DNA from: Brevibacillus fulvus
GTDB lineage: Bacteria > Bacillota > Bacilli > Brevibacillales > Brevibacillaceae
Assembly (NCBI RefSeq): GCF_016908525.1
Contig: NZ_JAFBEB010000017.1
Span: forward strand, 1 to 62,891
DNA: 62,891 nucleotides
Direction of reading: 5' to 3'
A program made the position numbers and the translations under genes. This document shows, piece after piece, positions 42,870 to 55,595 of this stretch (position 1 is its first letter; each line of letters begins with the position of its first letter). A model generated the notes under the pieces. It worked only from the letters and a program-made list of their open reading frames with translations, did no database searches and was not told the DNA's origin.

Positions 42870-43184
42870 ATGCACGTTAAAAAAGGCGATACCGTTATCG
42901 TAATTACGGGTAAGGACAAGGGCAAAAAAGGCCGCGTACTTGCTGCTTATCCGAAAAAAGATCGTGTATTGGTAGAAGGTATCAATCTCGTGAAGAAACA
43001 TACACGTCCGTCTCAAGCGAATCCGCAAGGCGGCATTGTAACACAAGAAACACCTATTCACGTTTCCAACGTGTCGCTCATTGATCCTAAGTCCGGAAAA
43101 CCTACTCGCATAGGTTATAAAGTGCTTGACAATGGCAAAAAAGTTCGGGTTGCAAAAAAATCTGGCGAAGTAATCGACAAGTAG
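42870..43184 (+). CDS. rplX: 50S ribosomal protein L24
   Basis: A 104-residue KOW protein that starts 50S assembly. [43 protein letters not shown] is the signature. ATG 42870 was chosen, with AGGAGGTG upstream; the GTG at 42858 is part of that site. Confidence 0.96.
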   Translation: MHVKKGDTVIVITGKDKGKKGRVLAAYPKKDRVLVEGINLVKKHTRPSQANPQGGIVTQETPIHVSNVSLIDPKSGKPTRIGYKVLDNGKKVRVAKKSGEVIDK

Positions 43185-43210
43185 TCAGGTCGGAAAGGAG
43201 GTTGTCCTAG

Positions 43211-43753
43211 ATGGCAGCAAGATTGAAAGAAAAATATCAAAATGAAATCGTACCTGCGTTGATGAGCAAGTTTAACTACAGCTCCATCATGCAAGTACCG
43301 AAAGTGGAAAAAATCATTGTCAACATGGGTGTTGGTGAAGCAGTTGGCAATGCGAAAGCCCTTGATTCTGCAGTAGAAGATTTGCAAATCATTACTGGTC
43401 AAAAACCGGTTGTGACTCGCGCGAAAAAGTCCATCGCAGGTTTTAAACTTCGTGAAGGTATGCCTATCGGTGCGAAAGTAACATTGCGCGGTGAACGTAT
43501 GTACTACTTCCTTGACAAATTGATGAATGTATCGCTTCCACGCGTACGTGACTTCCGCGGTGTTTCTTCCAAAGCATTCGACGGTCGTGGAAACTATACA
43601 CTCGGTCTGAAGGAACAACTTATTTTCCCTGAGATCGAATACGATAAAATTGACAAGGTTCGCGGTATGGACATCGTGATCGTAACTTCCGCAAAAACCG
43701 ACGAGGAAGCTCGTGAATTGTTAACTCAAATGGGTATGCCATTCCGTAAATAA
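43211..43753 (+). CDS. rplE: 50S ribosomal protein L5
   Basis: A 180-residue protein binding 5S r[43 protein letters not shown] begins it; later [20 protein letters not shown] is typical. Its 5S partner RNA is not encoded next to the 23S end in this window. Confidence 0.97.
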   Translation: MAARLKEKYQNEIVPALMSKFNYSSIMQVPKVEKIIVNMGVGEAVGNAKALDSAVEDLQIITGQKPVVTRAKKSIAGFKLREGMPIGAKVTLRGERMYYFLDKLMNVSLPRVRDFRGVSSKAFDGRGNYTLGLKEQLIFPEIEYDKIDKVRGMDIVIVTSAKTDEEARELLTQMGMPFRK

Positions 43754-43777
43754 ACCCTATCGTAAGGAGGGAAAAAC

Positions 43778-43963
43778 GTGGCAAAAAAATCAATGGTCAT
43801 TAAGCAACAGCGGAAACCAAAATTCAGCGTACGTGCTTATACACGTTGTGAACGTTGCGGTCGCCCGCATTCTGTACTGCGCAAGTTCAAATTGTGCCGT
43901 ATTTGCTTCCGTGAACTGGCTTATAAAGGTCAAATTCCAGGCGTTAAGAAAGCAAGCTGGTAA
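43778..43963 (+). CDS. rpsZ: 30S ribosomal protein S14, zinc-binding type Z
   Basis: A 61-residue short S14. It has [20 protein letters not shown], the four-cysteine zinc site of the C+ paralogue. GTG 43778 has AAGGAGGG upstream. In many Bacillales a zinc-free copy elsewhere replaces it in zinc starvation. Confidence 0.97.
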   Translation: MAKKSMVIKQQRKPKFSVRAYTRCERCGRPHSVLRKFKLCRICFRELAYKGQIPGVKKASW

Positions 43964-43989
43964 TTTAGACGGGAAGGAGGTTTTTTCTC

Positions 43990-44388
43990 ATGGTTATGAC
44001 AGATCCAATTGCAGATATGCTTACTCGTATCCGTAACGCAAACATGGTTCGCCACGAGAAAGTGGAGATCCCAGCATCTACAATCAAGAAGGAAATTGCC
44101 CGCATCCTGAAAGAGGAAGGCTTTATCCGCGATGCTGAGTTTGTTGAGGATAACAAGCAAGGAATCATTCGTTTGTTCCTGAAATACGGTCCGAACAATG
44201 AGCGCGTTATTTCCGGTTTGAAACGCATTAGCAAACCTGGTCTGCGCGTGTACGCGAAAAACAACGAGATTCCTCGTGTGTTGGGCGGTTTAGGTTTGGC
44301 TATCATTTCTACCTCCAACGGCGTGATGACTGACAAACAAGCTCGTCAAGCGCATGTTGGTGGAGAAGTGCTCGCTTACGTTTGGTAA
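43990..44388 (+). CDS. rpsH: 30S ribosomal protein S8
   Basis: A 132-residue 16S-binding protein and, in E. coli, spc-operon repressor. [29 protein letters not shown] and the closing GGEVLAYVW match B. subtilis S8 closely. ATG 43990 has GGAGG 9 bases upstream. Confidence 0.97.
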   Translation: MVMTDPIADMLTRIRNANMVRHEKVEIPASTIKKEIARILKEEGFIRDAEFVEDNKQGIIRLFLKYGPNNERVISGLKRISKPGLRVYAKNNEIPRVLGGLGLAIISTSNGVMTDKQARQAHVGGEVLAYVW

Positions 44389-44418
44389 TATTTGATTCTC
44401 GCACAGGAGGTGCAAGTT

Positions 44419-44955
44419 ATGTCACGTGTCGGTAAAAAACCGATAGCGGTCCCTGCAGGCGTTACTCTCACCCTGAACGGTACGGAGCTGACAGTAAAGG
44501 GCCCTAAGGGTACACTTGTTAAGAACTTTCATCCGGACATTACCATCACCATCGGTGAAAACGAAGTGTTGGTAGAACGTCCGAGCGACAATAAATTACA
44601 TCGTTCCTTGCACGGTACAACTCGCGCGCTTGTTGCAAACATGGTTACAGGTGTGTCTGAAGGTTTTAGCCGTACGCTGGAACTGGTGGGCGTTGGGTAC
44701 CGTGCCGCTAAAGCTGGCAAAGGTGTAACTCTCTCTCTCGGTTTCTCCCATCCGGTAGAAATTACCCCGGAAGAAGGCATTGAACTGGATGTGCCGAACC
44801 AAACCACATTGGTTGTGAAAGGTATCGATAAAGAACGCGTTGGCCAAGTGGCTGCGGAAATTCGTTCGATCCGTAAACCTGAACCTTACAAAGGCAAAGG
44901 GATTAAATACAGCGATGAGGTTGTTCGTCGTAAAGAGGGTAAAAAAGGTAAATAA
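44419..44955 (+). CDS. rplF: 50S ribosomal protein L6
   Basis: A 178-residue protein near the factor-binding site. [20 protein letters not shown] starts it and [25 protein letters not shown] ends it, the family signature. ATG 44419 follows AGGAGGTG; an earlier in-frame start at 44392 is before that site. Confidence 0.97.
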   Translation: MSRVGKKPIAVPAGVTLTLNGTELTVKGPKGTLVKNFHPDITITIGENEVLVERPSDNKLHRSLHGTTRALVANMVTGVSEGFSRTLELVGVGYRAAKAGKGVTLSLGFSHPVEITPEEGIELDVPNQTTLVVKGIDKERVGQVAAEIRSIRKPEPYKGKGIKYSDEVVRRKEGKKGK

Positions 44956-44988
44956 AGCAGCTAGTTTTATGAGAAGGGAGGCAGCGTA

Positions 44989-45351
44989 ATGTTTACAAAA
45001 GGCGATAAAAATAAAGCTCGGAAGAAACGTCATCTGCGTATCCGCAGACGTCTGGTCGGAACTGCGGTACGTCCTCGTTTGAACGTTTTCCGTTCTTCCA
45101 AACACATTTACGCTCAATTGATTGACGATGCCACAGGAACAACACTAGCTTCTGCATCTTCGCTGGATAAAGAACTGGGTCTGAAAAATGGCGGAAACAT
45201 TGAAGCAGCAACTGCTGTTGGTACTTTGATTGCGAAAAGAGCGCAAGAAAAAGGCTACGCCAATGTTCTGTTTGATCGTGGCGGTTATTTGTATCATGGA
45301 CGTATTAAAGCACTTGCTGACGCAGCGCGTGAAGCAGGACTTGATTTCTAG
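44989..45351 (+). CDS. rplR: 50S ribosomal protein L18
   Basis: A 120-residue 5S rRNA-binding protein. [44 protein letters not shown] and the closing [26 protein letters not shown] are typical. GGGAGGC precedes ATG 44989. Confidence 0.97.
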   Translation: MFTKGDKNKARKKRHLRIRRRLVGTAVRPRLNVFRSSKHIYAQLIDDATGTTLASASSLDKELGLKNGGNIEAATAVGTLIAKRAQEKGYANVLFDRGGYLYHGRIKALADAAREAGLDF

Positions 45352-45385
45352 TCAACAAGATTTTTGTAAACAAGGAGGGTAAGGA

Positions 45386-45883
45386 ATGCGAATCGACCCT
45401 AGCAAATTAGAGCTAGAAGAAAAAGTAGTCGCCGTTAACCGTGTAGCGAAAGTGGTTAAAGGTGGACGTCGTTTCAGCTTCAGCGCATTGGTCGTTGTAG
45501 GTGACAAAAATGGTCACGTAGGCGCTGGAATGGGCAAAGCACAAGAAGTACCGGACGCTATCCGTAAAGCGATTGATGACGCGAAGAAAAATCTAATTCG
45601 CGTACCTCTCAAAGGAACAACTATTCCTCATGAAGTTCTGTGCCATTTTGGTTCTGGTCGCGTATTGATCAAACCGGCTTCCCCAGGTACAGGAGTTATC
45701 GCTGGTGGACCTGTTCGTGCGGTGCTTGAACTCGCAGGTATCGGTGATGTATTGAGCAAATCGCTCGGCTCTAACAATCCAATCAATATGGTCAACGCTA
45801 CGCTGGAAGGTCTCAGCCGATTGAAAACAGCGGAAGATGTCGCTAAATTGCGCGGTAAATCCGTTGACGAATTGTTAGGATAA
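45386..45883 (+). CDS. rpsE: 30S ribosomal protein S5
   Basis: A 165-residue decoding-fidelity protein. [31 protein letters not shown] carries the dsRBD-like domain (spectinomycin loop KVVKGGRRF). The [15 protein letters not shown]-type [32 protein letters not shown] segment is intact. AAGGAGGG precedes ATG 45386. Confidence 0.97.
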   Translation: MRIDPSKLELEEKVVAVNRVAKVVKGGRRFSFSALVVVGDKNGHVGAGMGKAQEVPDAIRKAIDDAKKNLIRVPLKGTTIPHEVLCHFGSGRVLIKPASPGTGVIAGGPVRAVLELAGIGDVLSKSLGSNNPINMVNATLEGLSRLKTAEDVAKLRGKSVDELLG

Positions 45884-45900
45884 GAAGGAGGGAATGGGAT

Positions 45901-46089
45901 ATGGCAAAAGCTCTGCAAATCACCCTCAAACGTAGTGTGATTGGACGCACAGAAGATCAACGCGCTACGGTGCAAGCCCTTGGCCTTCGCAAAGTTAACC
46001 AAACTGTCGTTAAACAAGATAACCCAGCGATGCGTGGGATGATCTTTAAAGTAAAACATTTGGTTGAAGTAAAAGAAATTGAAGCTTAA
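45901..46089 (+). CDS. rpmD: 50S ribosomal protein L30
   Basis: A 62-residue L30. [45 protein letters not shown] is diagnostic. GAAGGAGGG lies upstream of ATG 45901. 17 bases after rpsE. Confidence 0.97.
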   Translation: MAKALQITLKRSVIGRTEDQRATVQALGLRKVNQTVVKQDNPAMRGMIFKVKHLVEVKEIEA

Positions 46090-46119
46090 GCAGACTTTTT
46101 CAGTTAGGAGGTGCAACGA

Positions 46120-46559
46120 ATGAAATTGCATGAATTGAAACCTGCCGAAGGATCCCGCCATGAACGCAAACGTGTTGGACGTGGTATCGGTAGCGGTACT
46201 GGTAAAACTGCCGGTAAAGGTCACAAGGGTCAAAATGCTCGTTCAGGCGGTGGTGTCCGTCCTGGTTTCGAGGGTGGACAAAACCCGTTGTACCGTCGTT
46301 TGCCGAAACGTGGTTTCAACAACATTAATCGCAAGGAATATGCGATTGTGAGTCTCGATGCTTTGAACCGTTTTGCGGAAGGAACTGTCGTTACTCCGGA
46401 ACTTCTCAGAGAAACCGGTGTAATCAGCGCTCTGCGTGATGGTGTTAAAGTTTTGGCAAATGGTGAACTCAATGTTAAGCTTACAGTGAAAGCTCACAAG
46501 TTCTCTGCAGCTGCTGTCGAGAAGATCGCTCAAGTCGGTGGATCTGCCGAGGTGATCTA

Positions 46560-46560
<1 letters not shown>
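46120..46560 (+). CDS. rplO: 50S ribosomal protein L15
   Basis: A 146-residue late-assembly protein. [22 protein letters not shown], then a long Gly/Lys-rich arm ([21 protein letters not shown]) and the RLPKRGFNN motif. ATG 46120 follows AGGAGGTG. Its stop overlaps secY by one base. Confidence 0.97.
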
Positions 46561-48534
<1,974 letters not shown>

Positions 48535-48540
48535 GCAAGA

Positions 48541-49287
48541 ATGATCCATCTAAAATCAAGATTGGAACTTGAGGTTATGCGTGAAGCAGGGCGAATTGTC
48601 GCCTTAACCCATCAAGAGCTGTCCAAAGCAGTAAAGCCGGGCATCACCACAAAACAACTGGACGAATTAGCGGAAAGCTTTATTCGCAGCAAAGGGGCTG
48701 TTCCATCGTTTAAAGGCTACGGTGGCTTTCCAGGAAGTATCTGTGCTTCAGTCAATGAAGAACTCGTACACGGGATCCCGGGAACACGGACGTTGCAAGA
48801 GGGAGATCTGATCAGTCTTGATATTGGGGCCATGGTTGACGGCTACCACAGTGATTCCGCTTGGACGTACGCAGTTGGCAAGATCTCCGATGAAGATCAG
48901 CGGTTGATGAGGATAACGGAGGAGTCGTTGTATAAAGGACTGGAGAAAGCAGTTCCTGGCGGACGTCTTTCTGATATCTCGCACGCAATCCAAATCCATG
49001 TAGAGGCTGCCGGTTTCACGATCGTTCGCGAGTATGTGGGGCATGGCATAGGACGAAGCTTGCATGAAGATCCGCAAATCCCCAATTACGGTCCTCCGGA
49101 TCGAGGACCAGTATTGAAGCCTGGCATGGTTTTGGCGATCGAACCGATGGTGAATGCTGGCGAACGTTATGTCCGCACATTGGAGGACAATTGGACGGTC
49201 GTAACAGTGGATCGGAAAAATTGCGCCCATTATGAACACACCATCGCGATTACGGAAGATGGCTATGAGGTCTTAACGAAGTTATAG
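48541..49287 (+). CDS. map: Methionine aminopeptidase type I
   Basis: A 248-residue metalloprotease removing N-terminal Met. Metal ligands: [14 protein letters not shown] (first Asp pair), [12 protein letters not shown] (His), and later AIEPMVN and [10 protein letters not shown] glutamates. Starts 6 bases after adk. The usual Bacillus ybzG-type KOW gene is absent between map and infA. Confidence 0.96.
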   Translation: MIHLKSRLELEVMREAGRIVALTHQELSKAVKPGITTKQLDELAESFIRSKGAVPSFKGYGGFPGSICASVNEELVHGIPGTRTLQEGDLISLDIGAMVDGYHSDSAWTYAVGKISDEDQRLMRITEESLYKGLEKAVPGGRLSDISHAIQIHVEAAGFTIVREYVGHGIGRSLHEDPQIPNYGPPDRGPVLKPGMVLAIEPMVNAGERYVRTLEDNWTVVTVDRKNCAHYEHTIAITEDGYEVLTKL

Positions 49288-49331
49288 ACGATACAAGATG
49301 CCTGTGCAGATCTGGATTGTCGTCCAACGTG

Positions 49332-49362
49332 TTGACGATAAGTTCGTTTGTAATACTAGTAT
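49332..49362 (+). promoter_or_regulatory. Possible internal promoter before infA
   Basis: TTGACG (49332-49337) with either TACTAG (16-base spacer) or TAGTAT (19-base spacer). It lies in the 122-base gap between map and infA. Confidence 0.35.
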
Positions 49363-49409
49363 TGAACACTCATGGTCTGACTGAAGGACAGATGAAAGGA
49401 GAGAAACGA

Positions 49410-49628
49410 ATGGCCAAAGACGATGTAATTGAAGTAGAGGGTACGGTTATCGAACCCTTGCCCAATGCAATGTTTCGTGTAGAATTAGAGAATGGTCATA
49501 AAGTGTTGGCTCACGTTTCGGGTAAAATTCGCATGCACTTTATTCGCATTTTGCCCGGTGATAAAGTGACGGTTGAATTGTCGCCATATGATTTGACGCG
49601 CGGTCGCATTACCTACCGCTATAAATAA
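49410..49628 (+). CDS. infA: Translation initiation factor IF-1
   Basis: A 72-residue OB-fold factor. [61 protein letters not shown] matches the family throughout. ATG 49410 follows AAAGGAGAG; longer upstream ORFs are not conserved. Confidence 0.97.
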   Translation: MAKDDVIEVEGTVIEPLPNAMFRVELENGHKVLAHVSGKIRMHFIRILPGDKVTVELSPYDLTRGRITYRYK

Positions 49629-49640
49629 GACCCCTAATAG

Positions 49641-49772
<132 letters not shown>

Positions 49773-49795
49773 ATTTAAGGAGGTGCTTTTCTAGC

Positions 49796-50164
49796 ATGGC
49801 ACGTATTGCAGGCGTTGACTTGCCTCGCGAAAAACGCGCGGAAATCGCTTTGACCTATATCTTTGGTATTGGTCGCCCTACGTCTCAACGTATTTTGGCG
49901 GCTACAGGTGTAAACCCTGATACTCGCGTGCGTGACCTCACTGAGGACGAAGTAGCGAAACTTCGTGAATACATCGACAAGAACATCAAAGTTGAAGGTG
50001 ATCTTCGTCGTGAAATCTCCCTCAACATCAAGCGCTTGATGGAAATCGGATGCTTCCGTGGTATTCGCCATCGTCGCGGCTTGCCTGTCCGTGGTCAACG
50101 TACTAAAACAAATGCTCGTACGCGCAAAGGTCCTCGTCGTACTGTAGCGAACAAGAAGAAGTAA
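49796..50164 (+). CDS. rpsM: 30S ribosomal protein S13
   Basis: A 122-residue head protein. [25 protein letters not shown] and the closing [23 protein letters not shown] are signatures. AAGGAGGTG precedes ATG 49796. Confidence 0.97.
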   Translation: MARIAGVDLPREKRAEIALTYIFGIGRPTSQRILAATGVNPDTRVRDLTEDEVAKLREYIDKNIKVEGDLRREISLNIKRLMEIGCFRGIRHRRGLPVRGQRTKTNARTRKGPRRTVANKKK

Positions 50165-50180
50165 AGGAGGGTAATCTGAC

Positions 50181-50579
50181 ATGGCTAAAAGAAAACAAGC
50201 TGCCACTCGTACACGTCGTCGCGATCGGAAAAACGTTGAAGTGGGCGTAGCTCATATCCGTTCTACGTTCAACAACACGATTGTTACTATCACCGATCCG
50301 CACGGCAACGCAATCTCTTGGTCCAGTGCTGGTGCCCTCGGATTTAAGGGTTCCCGTAAAAGCACTCCGTTTGCTGCGCAAATGGCCGCTGAGACCGCTG
50401 CAAAAACTGCAATGGAACACGGAATGCGCTCTTGTGAAGTTCTTGTGAAAGGACCGGGGGCAGGCCGTGAAGCCGCTATCCGTTCTTTGCAAGCTGCCGG
50501 TTTGGAAGTTAACATGATCAAAGATGTTACGCCAATCCCACACAACGGCTGCCGTCCACCAAAACGTCGCCGCGTGTAA
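50181..50579 (+). CDS. rpsK: 30S ribosomal protein S11
   Basis: A 132-residue platform protein. [51 protein letters not shown] and [18 protein letters not shown] are typical. rpsD is not between it and rpoA, as also in B. subtilis. Confidence 0.97.
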   Translation: MAKRKQAATRTRRRDRKNVEVGVAHIRSTFNNTIVTITDPHGNAISWSSAGALGFKGSRKSTPFAAQMAAETAAKTAMEHGMRSCEVLVKGPGAGREAAIRSLQAAGLEVNMIKDVTPIPHNGCRPPKRRRV

Positions 50580-50669
50580 TGCGTTTATAAAGTTCAGAAC
50601 ATGTCCATACTAGAATGGTAAATTCTGCTTTTTTAGCTTGTCATGCACGCATACGGTAAACCGCCGAAG

Positions 50670-50709
50670 GAAATTCCTGAGTGGGCTCTTACGCCCACCC
50701 AAGAATTTC
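50670..50709 (+). promoter_or_regulatory. Hairpin in the rpsK-rpoA gap
   Basis: GAAATTC...GTGGGC (50670-50686) pairs with GCCCAC...GAATTTC (50693-50709), ending 9 bases before the rpoA SD. There is no T-run. It could be an attenuator relic, an mRNA-processing site or a translational control element. Confidence 0.6.
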
Positions 50710-50734
50710 GACGTTTTGAAGGAGGGTTTGTTTA

Positions 50735-51679
50735 ATGATAGAAATAGAAAAACCGAGAATCGAGGTTGTGGAAGTTACCGACGACAACCTGTACGGAAAG
50801 TTCGTTGTTGAGCCGCTTGAGCGTGGTTACGGCACGACGCTTGGCAACTCGCTGAGACGAATTCTGCTCTCCTCACTGCCTGGTGCTGCAGTAACTTCTG
50901 TTCAAATCGACGGTGTTCTGCATGAATTCTCCACAGTAGAAGGCGTTGTGGAAGATGTTACGGAGATTATCCTTAATATCAAAGGCCTAGCTCTGAAAAT
51001 TCATTCCGATGAAGAAAAAATCATCGAGATTGATGCTGAAGGCGAAGGTGTAGTCAAAGCTGGAGATATTCGTGCTGACAGTGATGTGGAGATCTTAAAC
51101 CCTGATCTTCATATTGCCACCCTAGCAAACGGCGGTCGTCTGCACATTCGTATGACAGCTGGACGTGGTCGTGGATATGTTCAGGCGGATGGAAACAAGT
51201 CGGAGGATCAACCGATTGGTGTGATTCCGATTGATTCGATCTATACGCCGATTAAGCGCGTCAACTATCAAGTGGAAAACACTCGTGTTGGACAAATGAC
51301 CAACTATGACAAGTTAACGCTTGAGGTTTGGACAAACGGCAGCATCAGTCCGGAAGAAGCTGTCAGTCTGGGCGCGAAAATCATGACGGAGCATTTGAAC
51401 CTGTTTGTCGGTCTGACCGATCAGGCGAAGGATGCAGAAATCATGGTGGAAAAAGAAGAGGACAAGAAAGAGAAAGTGCTTGAGATGACCATCGAAGAGC
51501 TTGACCTTTCTGTTCGTTCTTACAACTGCTTGAAACGTGCTGGAATCAATACTGTTCAAGAGCTGACCCAAAAGTCGGAAGAAGATATGATGAAAGTGCG
51601 TAACCTGGGACGAAAATCCTTGGAAGAAGTACAGGAAAAACTGCAAGAATTGGGTCTTTCCTTGCGAAATGACGATTAG
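50735..51679 (+). CDS. rpoA: DNA-directed RNA polymerase subunit alpha
   Basis: A 314-residue assembly subunit. [30 protein letters not shown] is the NTD signature, and the C-terminal domain has [52 protein letters not shown]-rich linker joins them. AAGGAGGG precedes ATG 50735. Confidence 0.98.
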   Translation: MIEIEKPRIEVVEVTDDNLYGKFVVEPLERGYGTTLGNSLRRILLSSLPGAAVTSVQIDGVLHEFSTVEGVVEDVTEIILNIKGLALKIHSDEEKIIEIDAEGEGVVKAGDIRADSDVEILNPDLHIATLANGGRLHIRMTAGRGRGYVQADGNKSEDQPIGVIPIDSIYTPIKRVNYQVENTRVGQMTNYDKLTLEVWTNGSISPEEAVSLGAKIMTEHLNLFVGLTDQAKDAEIMVEKEEDKKEKVLEMTIEELDLSVRSYNCLKRAGINTVQELTQKSEEDMMKVRNLGRKSLEEVQEKLQELGLSLRNDD

Positions 51680-51745
51680 GGAAGAGGCTGGCTTACAGCG
51701 AAATTAGACTCGACGTAAACACGCCAGTAAGAGGGAGGTAAGAAC

Positions 51746-52105
51746 ATGGCATACCGTAAATTGGGGCGTAGAAGTGCCGCTCGAAAAGCATTGTTCCGTG
51801 ATTTGGTTACTGACCTGATCATTAACGAGCGCATTGAAACGACTGAAATGAAGGCGAAAGAAGTGCGTTCGATTGCCGAAAAAATGATTACGTTGGCAAA
51901 ACGCGGTGACTTGCATGCTCGTCGCCAAGTGGCAGCTTTCGTACGCAAAGAAGTAGCTACAGCAGAAGGACGCGACGCCGTTCAAAAGCTGTTTGATGAC
52001 ATCGCACCACGTTATGCAGAGCGTAATGGTGGATACACTCGTATCCTGAAAGTTGGTCCTCGCCGTGGCGACGCTGCACCAATGGCGTATCTGGAATTAG
52101 TTTAA
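51746..52105 (+). CDS. rplQ: 50S ribosomal protein L17
   Basis: A 119-residue tunnel-exit protein. [38 protein letters not shown] and [23 protein letters not shown] are diagnostic. Last gene of the 15-kb cluster, ended by a strong terminator. Confidence 0.97.
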   Translation: MAYRKLGRRSAARKALFRDLVTDLIINERIETTEMKAKEVRSIAEKMITLAKRGDLHARRQVAAFVRKEVATAEGRDAVQKLFDDIAPRYAERNGGYTRILKVGPRRGDAAPMAYLELV

Positions 52106-52124
52106 TAGTGCGTGGTAGTCATAA

Positions 52125-52186
52125 AAGGGTGAGGGCAGAATCTGGTTTTTTCGACCAGATTCTGATTCATGCCCTTTTTTCTTTTG
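52125..52186 (+). terminator. Terminator of the S10-to-rplQ cluster
   Basis: A perfect 11-bp stem (52136-52146 / 52154-52164) is enclosed by GGG / CCC, followed by T6C-TTTT. Confidence 0.92.
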
Positions 52187-52244
52187 TCTGAACATCGTTG
52201 CGACAAGTGGAAGGAACCTGCTGTACAGGGAAGGGAGCATGAAC

Positions 52245-53096
52245 ATGGAGAGTGCCCCGTTAATCCAGTTTGAAAATGTGTCGTTCTATTATACGGACGA
52301 GTTTGGCGAAAAACTGCCGGTTTTGCAAAATCTCAATTTGACGATCGCGGAAGGCGAGTTTGTGACGATTATTGGACATAACGGTTCCGGCAAATCGACG
52401 CTTGCCAAATTGATGAATGCACTGCTGCTTCCCGCCGAAGGTGAAGTAAGGGTTGGTCCCTGGAAGACAGGTGCCACGCAAGAAGTGTGGAAAATCAGGC
52501 AAATGGTTGGGCTTGTCTTTCAAAATCCCGATAATCAGATCGTTGGTTCAACGGTGGAAGATGATGTGGCGTTTGGTCTGGAAAATATAGGCGTGCCGCC
52601 AGCGGAAATGAGAGAGAGGATTGACGCGGCACTGAAAGCGGTGGGCATGGCCGCCTACGCACAGCGACAACCGCATAAGCTCTCCGGCGGACAAAAACAG
52701 CGTACCGCGATCGCCGGCATTATCGCCATGCGTCCGCGCGTGTTGATTCTCGATGAAGCGACAGCAATGTTGGACCCGCAAGGACGAAAGGAAATCATGG
52801 AGCTCGTCCGCAGGCTGAATCGGGAAGCAGGCATCACGGTCATCAATATCAGCCATTTTCCTGAAGAGGCGGTGGACGCCGACCGGGTAGTGGTGATGCG
52901 ACAAGGGAAGATTTTTATGCAAGGAACGCCGCGAAACGTCTTCGCCGATGTCACCCGTCTGCAGGAAACCGGATTGGATGTGCCGTTAGCCGTTCGCATT
53001 CAGCACTATCTATCCGCAAACGGCGTGCCGATTCCGCCTTTACTTCACCAGAAGGAGCTGGTTGAAGAACTATGCCGATTATTTTTGAACAGGTAA
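52245..53096 (+). CDS. ecfA1: Energy-coupling factor transporter ATPase EcfA1
   Basis: A 283-residue ABC ATPase. It powers the shared ECF module that pairs with several vitamin-binding S components. Walker A GHNGSGKST is at about 44-52, the signature is LSGGQKQR, Walker B RVLILDEATAMLDP, and the switch histidine is in NISHF. ATG 52245 is preferred over 52239 because AAGGGAG lies 7 bases before it and only one base from the earlier codon. It overlaps ecfA2. Confidence 0.95.
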   Translation: MESAPLIQFENVSFYYTDEFGEKLPVLQNLNLTIAEGEFVTIIGHNGSGKSTLAKLMNALLLPAEGEVRVGPWKTGATQEVWKIRQMVGLVFQNPDNQIVGSTVEDDVAFGLENIGVPPAEMRERIDAALKAVGMAAYAQRQPHKLSGGQKQRTAIAGIIAMRPRVLILDEATAMLDPQGRKEIMELVRRLNREAGITVINISHFPEEAVDADRVVVMRQGKIFMQGTPRNVFADVTRLQETGLDVPLAVRIQHYLSANGVPIPPLLHQKELVEELCRLFLNR

Positions 53097-53956
53097 CGCA
53101 TATTTATGGTGCGGGGACACCGTTTGAGAAAGAGGCGCTCTCCGCTGTGAGTTTCGCCATTCCCGATGAAGCGTTTGTCGGAATCATCGGGCAGACCGGA
53201 TCGGGAAAGTCAACGCTGGTCCAGCATCTGAACGGGTTGTTGAAGCCAACGCGCGGTCGGATTCAGGTGGGCGATTGGCAAATTGAACCGTCCAGCCGCT
53301 TGCCGGCTGAATTTCGCTCAAACGTTGGTCTCGTTTTTCAGTATCCGGAGCACCAACTGTTTGAAGAGACGGTCGCAAAAGATGTGGCCTTTGGTCCCCG
53401 CAACCTCGGTTTGTCTGAAGAAGCAGCGCTGCTGCGGGCCAAAGAGGCGCTGGAGACAGTCGGTCTGTCTTATGATGAATTGAAAGATCGTTCACCGTTT
53501 CATTTGAGCGGCGGACAAATGCGCCGGGTAGCGCTTGCCGGCGTTTTGGCGATGCAATCCAAAGTGCTGGTTCTTGATGAACCCACCGCAGGGTTGGACC
53601 CCGCTGGTCGCAAAGAGATTTTGGAGGCGATCTATCGGATTCATCGAGAGCGGAAACTGACTACCTTCCTGGTGACCCACAGTATGGAAGAGGCGTCGCG
53701 ATACGCCGACTTTTTGCTGGTGATGGCCGAAGGGAAGGTTGTGCTGCAAGGGACGCCGGCTGAGGTATTTGCCGAGGAGGAACTATTGCGCCATCATGCT
53801 TTGGCCGTACCGCAAACCGTCGAATTGATCCAACAGATCAATGCAAGTCTGCCGGGTGAACAGCAAATACCTGTGACACTTTTTCGGGAAGAGGAGCTGC
53901 AGGACTATTTGCTCCACCGATTGCGCCAGACTCGGGCTGTCATTATACCGGAGTAG
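53072..53956 (+). CDS. ecfA2: Energy-coupling factor transporter ATPase EcfA2
   Basis: A 294-residue partner ATPase. Walker A GQTGSGKST at about 39-47, signature LSGGQMRRVALAGVLAM, Walker B VLVLDEPTAGLDP and the H-loop VTHSMEE. It overlaps ecfA1 by 25 bases. The pair forms the cytoplasmic heterodimer that grips EcfT. Confidence 0.95.
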   Translation: MPIIFEQVTHIYGAGTPFEKEALSAVSFAIPDEAFVGIIGQTGSGKSTLVQHLNGLLKPTRGRIQVGDWQIEPSSRLPAEFRSNVGLVFQYPEHQLFEETVAKDVAFGPRNLGLSEEAALLRAKEALETVGLSYDELKDRSPFHLSGGQMRRVALAGVLAMQSKVLVLDEPTAGLDPAGRKEILEAIYRIHRERKLTTFLVTHSMEEASRYADFLLVMAEGKVVLQGTPAEVFAEEELLRHHALAVPQTVELIQQINASLPGEQQIPVTLFREEELQDYLLHRLRQTRAVIIPE

Positions 53957-53995
53957 CCCGTTCAACCAGGGAGTCAGGGGGAAGGAGGCAGGCTC

Positions 53996-54799
53996 ATGAA
54001 CTTGCTTCAAAATTTTCCAATCGGTCAGTATGTACCGGGCCATTCCTTTATTCATCGGCTCGATCCGCGCTGCAAGCTCTTATATGTACTTATTTTTGCT
54101 GTCCTGGTATTCATGGCGAATGATGGACTTTCTTACGCAATCCTTGCCCTGTTTACACTCCTCATCATGAAAGGGTCATCGATCTCCTACCGCTATATTT
54201 TACGCGGTCTGAAGCCGGTGTGGTTTTTGCTGGCATTAACCTTTCTGCTGCATGTGCTCATGACAAAAGGAGGCACGGTCTATCTGGCGTGGGGGTGGCT
54301 TACGGTGGAAGCGGAAGGAGTACGGCAAGCTGTTTTTATTTCCGTACGGCTGGCTTTGTTAGCCTTGTTCAGTTCCTTGCTGACATTGACCACTTCCCCG
54401 CTGGAATTGGCCGATGGCTTGGAACGGTTGCTCCATCCATTGAGCAGGGTGGGCGTCCCCGTCCATGAGATTGCCTTGATGCTGACGATCGCGTTGCGCT
54501 TCATCCCGACGCTGCTCGATGAGACGGACAAGATTATCAAGGCCCAAGCATCGCGAGGCATTGACTTTGAGACGGGCGGTTTGTGGAAACGGTTGCGAAA
54601 TCTCGTTGCGATTGTCGTTCCTTTGTTCGTCAGCGCTTTTCGCCGGGCGGAGGAGCTGGCGCTGGCGATGGAAGCAAGAGGTTATCGTGGCGGAGAAGGC
54701 AGAACCAAATTGCGGCAATTGCGCTTTACATGGAGGGACTTGTTGGCATTTGGCATTGCGCTGATTTTGTTTGCCGTGATTGGATGGGTGAGACGATGA
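53996..54799 (+). CDS. ecfT: Energy-coupling factor transporter membrane protein EcfT
   Basis: A 267-residue membrane scaffold with about five to six helices. The two X-R-G coupling motifs that press on the ATPases are visible: IIKAQASRGIDF and LAMEARGYRG. GGAGG precedes ATG 53996. Its stop overlaps the truA start (ATGA). Confidence 0.94.
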   Translation: MNLLQNFPIGQYVPGHSFIHRLDPRCKLLYVLIFAVLVFMANDGLSYAILALFTLLIMKGSSISYRYILRGLKPVWFLLALTFLLHVLMTKGGTVYLAWGWLTVEAEGVRQAVFISVRLALLALFSSLLTLTTSPLELADGLERLLHPLSRVGVPVHEIALMLTIALRFIPTLLDETDKIIKAQASRGIDFETGGLWKRLRNLVAIVVPLFVSAFRRAEELALAMEARGYRGGEGRTKLRQLRFTWRDLLAFGIALILFAVIGWVRR

Positions 54800-55533
54800 G
54801 ACGTTTAAAATGCATTGTGGCCTATGATGGGACCGATTATAGCGGGTTTCAAGTGCAACCGGAGCAGGTGACGATTCAGGGAGAGATCGAAGCGGCTTTG
54901 CAGCGGATTACGGGAGAGACGATCCAAATCGTTGGCTCAGGACGCACGGATGCGGGTGTCCACGCCCAAGGCCAGGTGATTCACTTTGACACCGCCAGTT
55001 CGATTCCTCTTGAAAAATGGCGGCTTATTTTGAACAACCAGCTGCCCTCTTCGATAATCGTCAAAGACGTTGAAGAGGCGCCGGCGGGCTTTCACGCCAG
55101 GTTTGATGTAAAGGTAAAGGAATATCGTTACTGCATTGACAATGGTCCGGTTCCTGACCTGTTTTATCACCGTTATGCCGATCATATCCGCTATCCGCTC
55201 GATATTGAAGCGATGCAGCAGGCGGCCGGCTGTTTGATCGGCGAGCATGACTTCACTTCATTTTGTTCTGCCAAAACGTTTGTCGAGGACAAGGTTCGAG
55301 AGCTTTATGACGTGCGGGTAGAACGGCAGAACGATTTTGTCTGGGTCATCTGCAGGGGAAACGGCTTTTTGTACAATATGGTTCGCATCATTGTAGGAAC
55401 TTTGGTGGAAGTTGGGCAAGGCAAGCGAGCTCCCCGTGAGATCAAGCAAATTTTGGAAGCGAAAAATCGTGAGCTTGCCGGGAAAACAGCTCCTGCCAGA
55501 GGCTTGACGATGTGGCAGGTTGAGTATGACTAG
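54796..55533 (+). CDS. truA: tRNA pseudouridine synthase A
   Basis: A 245-residue enzyme for tRNA positions 38-40. The catalytic Asp52 is in SGRTDAGVHAQGQVIHF. KEYRYCIDNG and the closing GKTAPARGLTMWQVEYD fit the family. ATG 54796 overlaps the ecfT stop and gives the family N terminus; the ORF runs open upstream without homology. Order ecfA1-ecfA2-ecfT-truA-rplM-rpsI is conserved in Bacillales. Confidence 0.96.
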   Translation: MRRLKCIVAYDGTDYSGFQVQPEQVTIQGEIEAALQRITGETIQIVGSGRTDAGVHAQGQVIHFDTASSIPLEKWRLILNNQLPSSIIVKDVEEAPAGFHARFDVKVKEYRYCIDNGPVPDLFYHRYADHIRYPLDIEAMQQAAGCLIGEHDFTSFCSAKTFVEDKVRELYDVRVERQNDFVWVICRGNGFLYNMVRIIVGTLVEVGQGKRAPREIKQILEAKNRELAGKTAPARGLTMWQVEYD

Positions 55534-55595
55534 GGAATGAGAGGTAAAAACAGCTTTTTCTCCATCATTTTCTCCAGTCAATCTTTGCTGCCCAC

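Noticed and set aside
49317-49409. N-terminal extension of IF-1 or a separate KOW gene between map and infA
   Set aside because: The upstream codons have no homology and the ribosome site is placed for ATG 49410.
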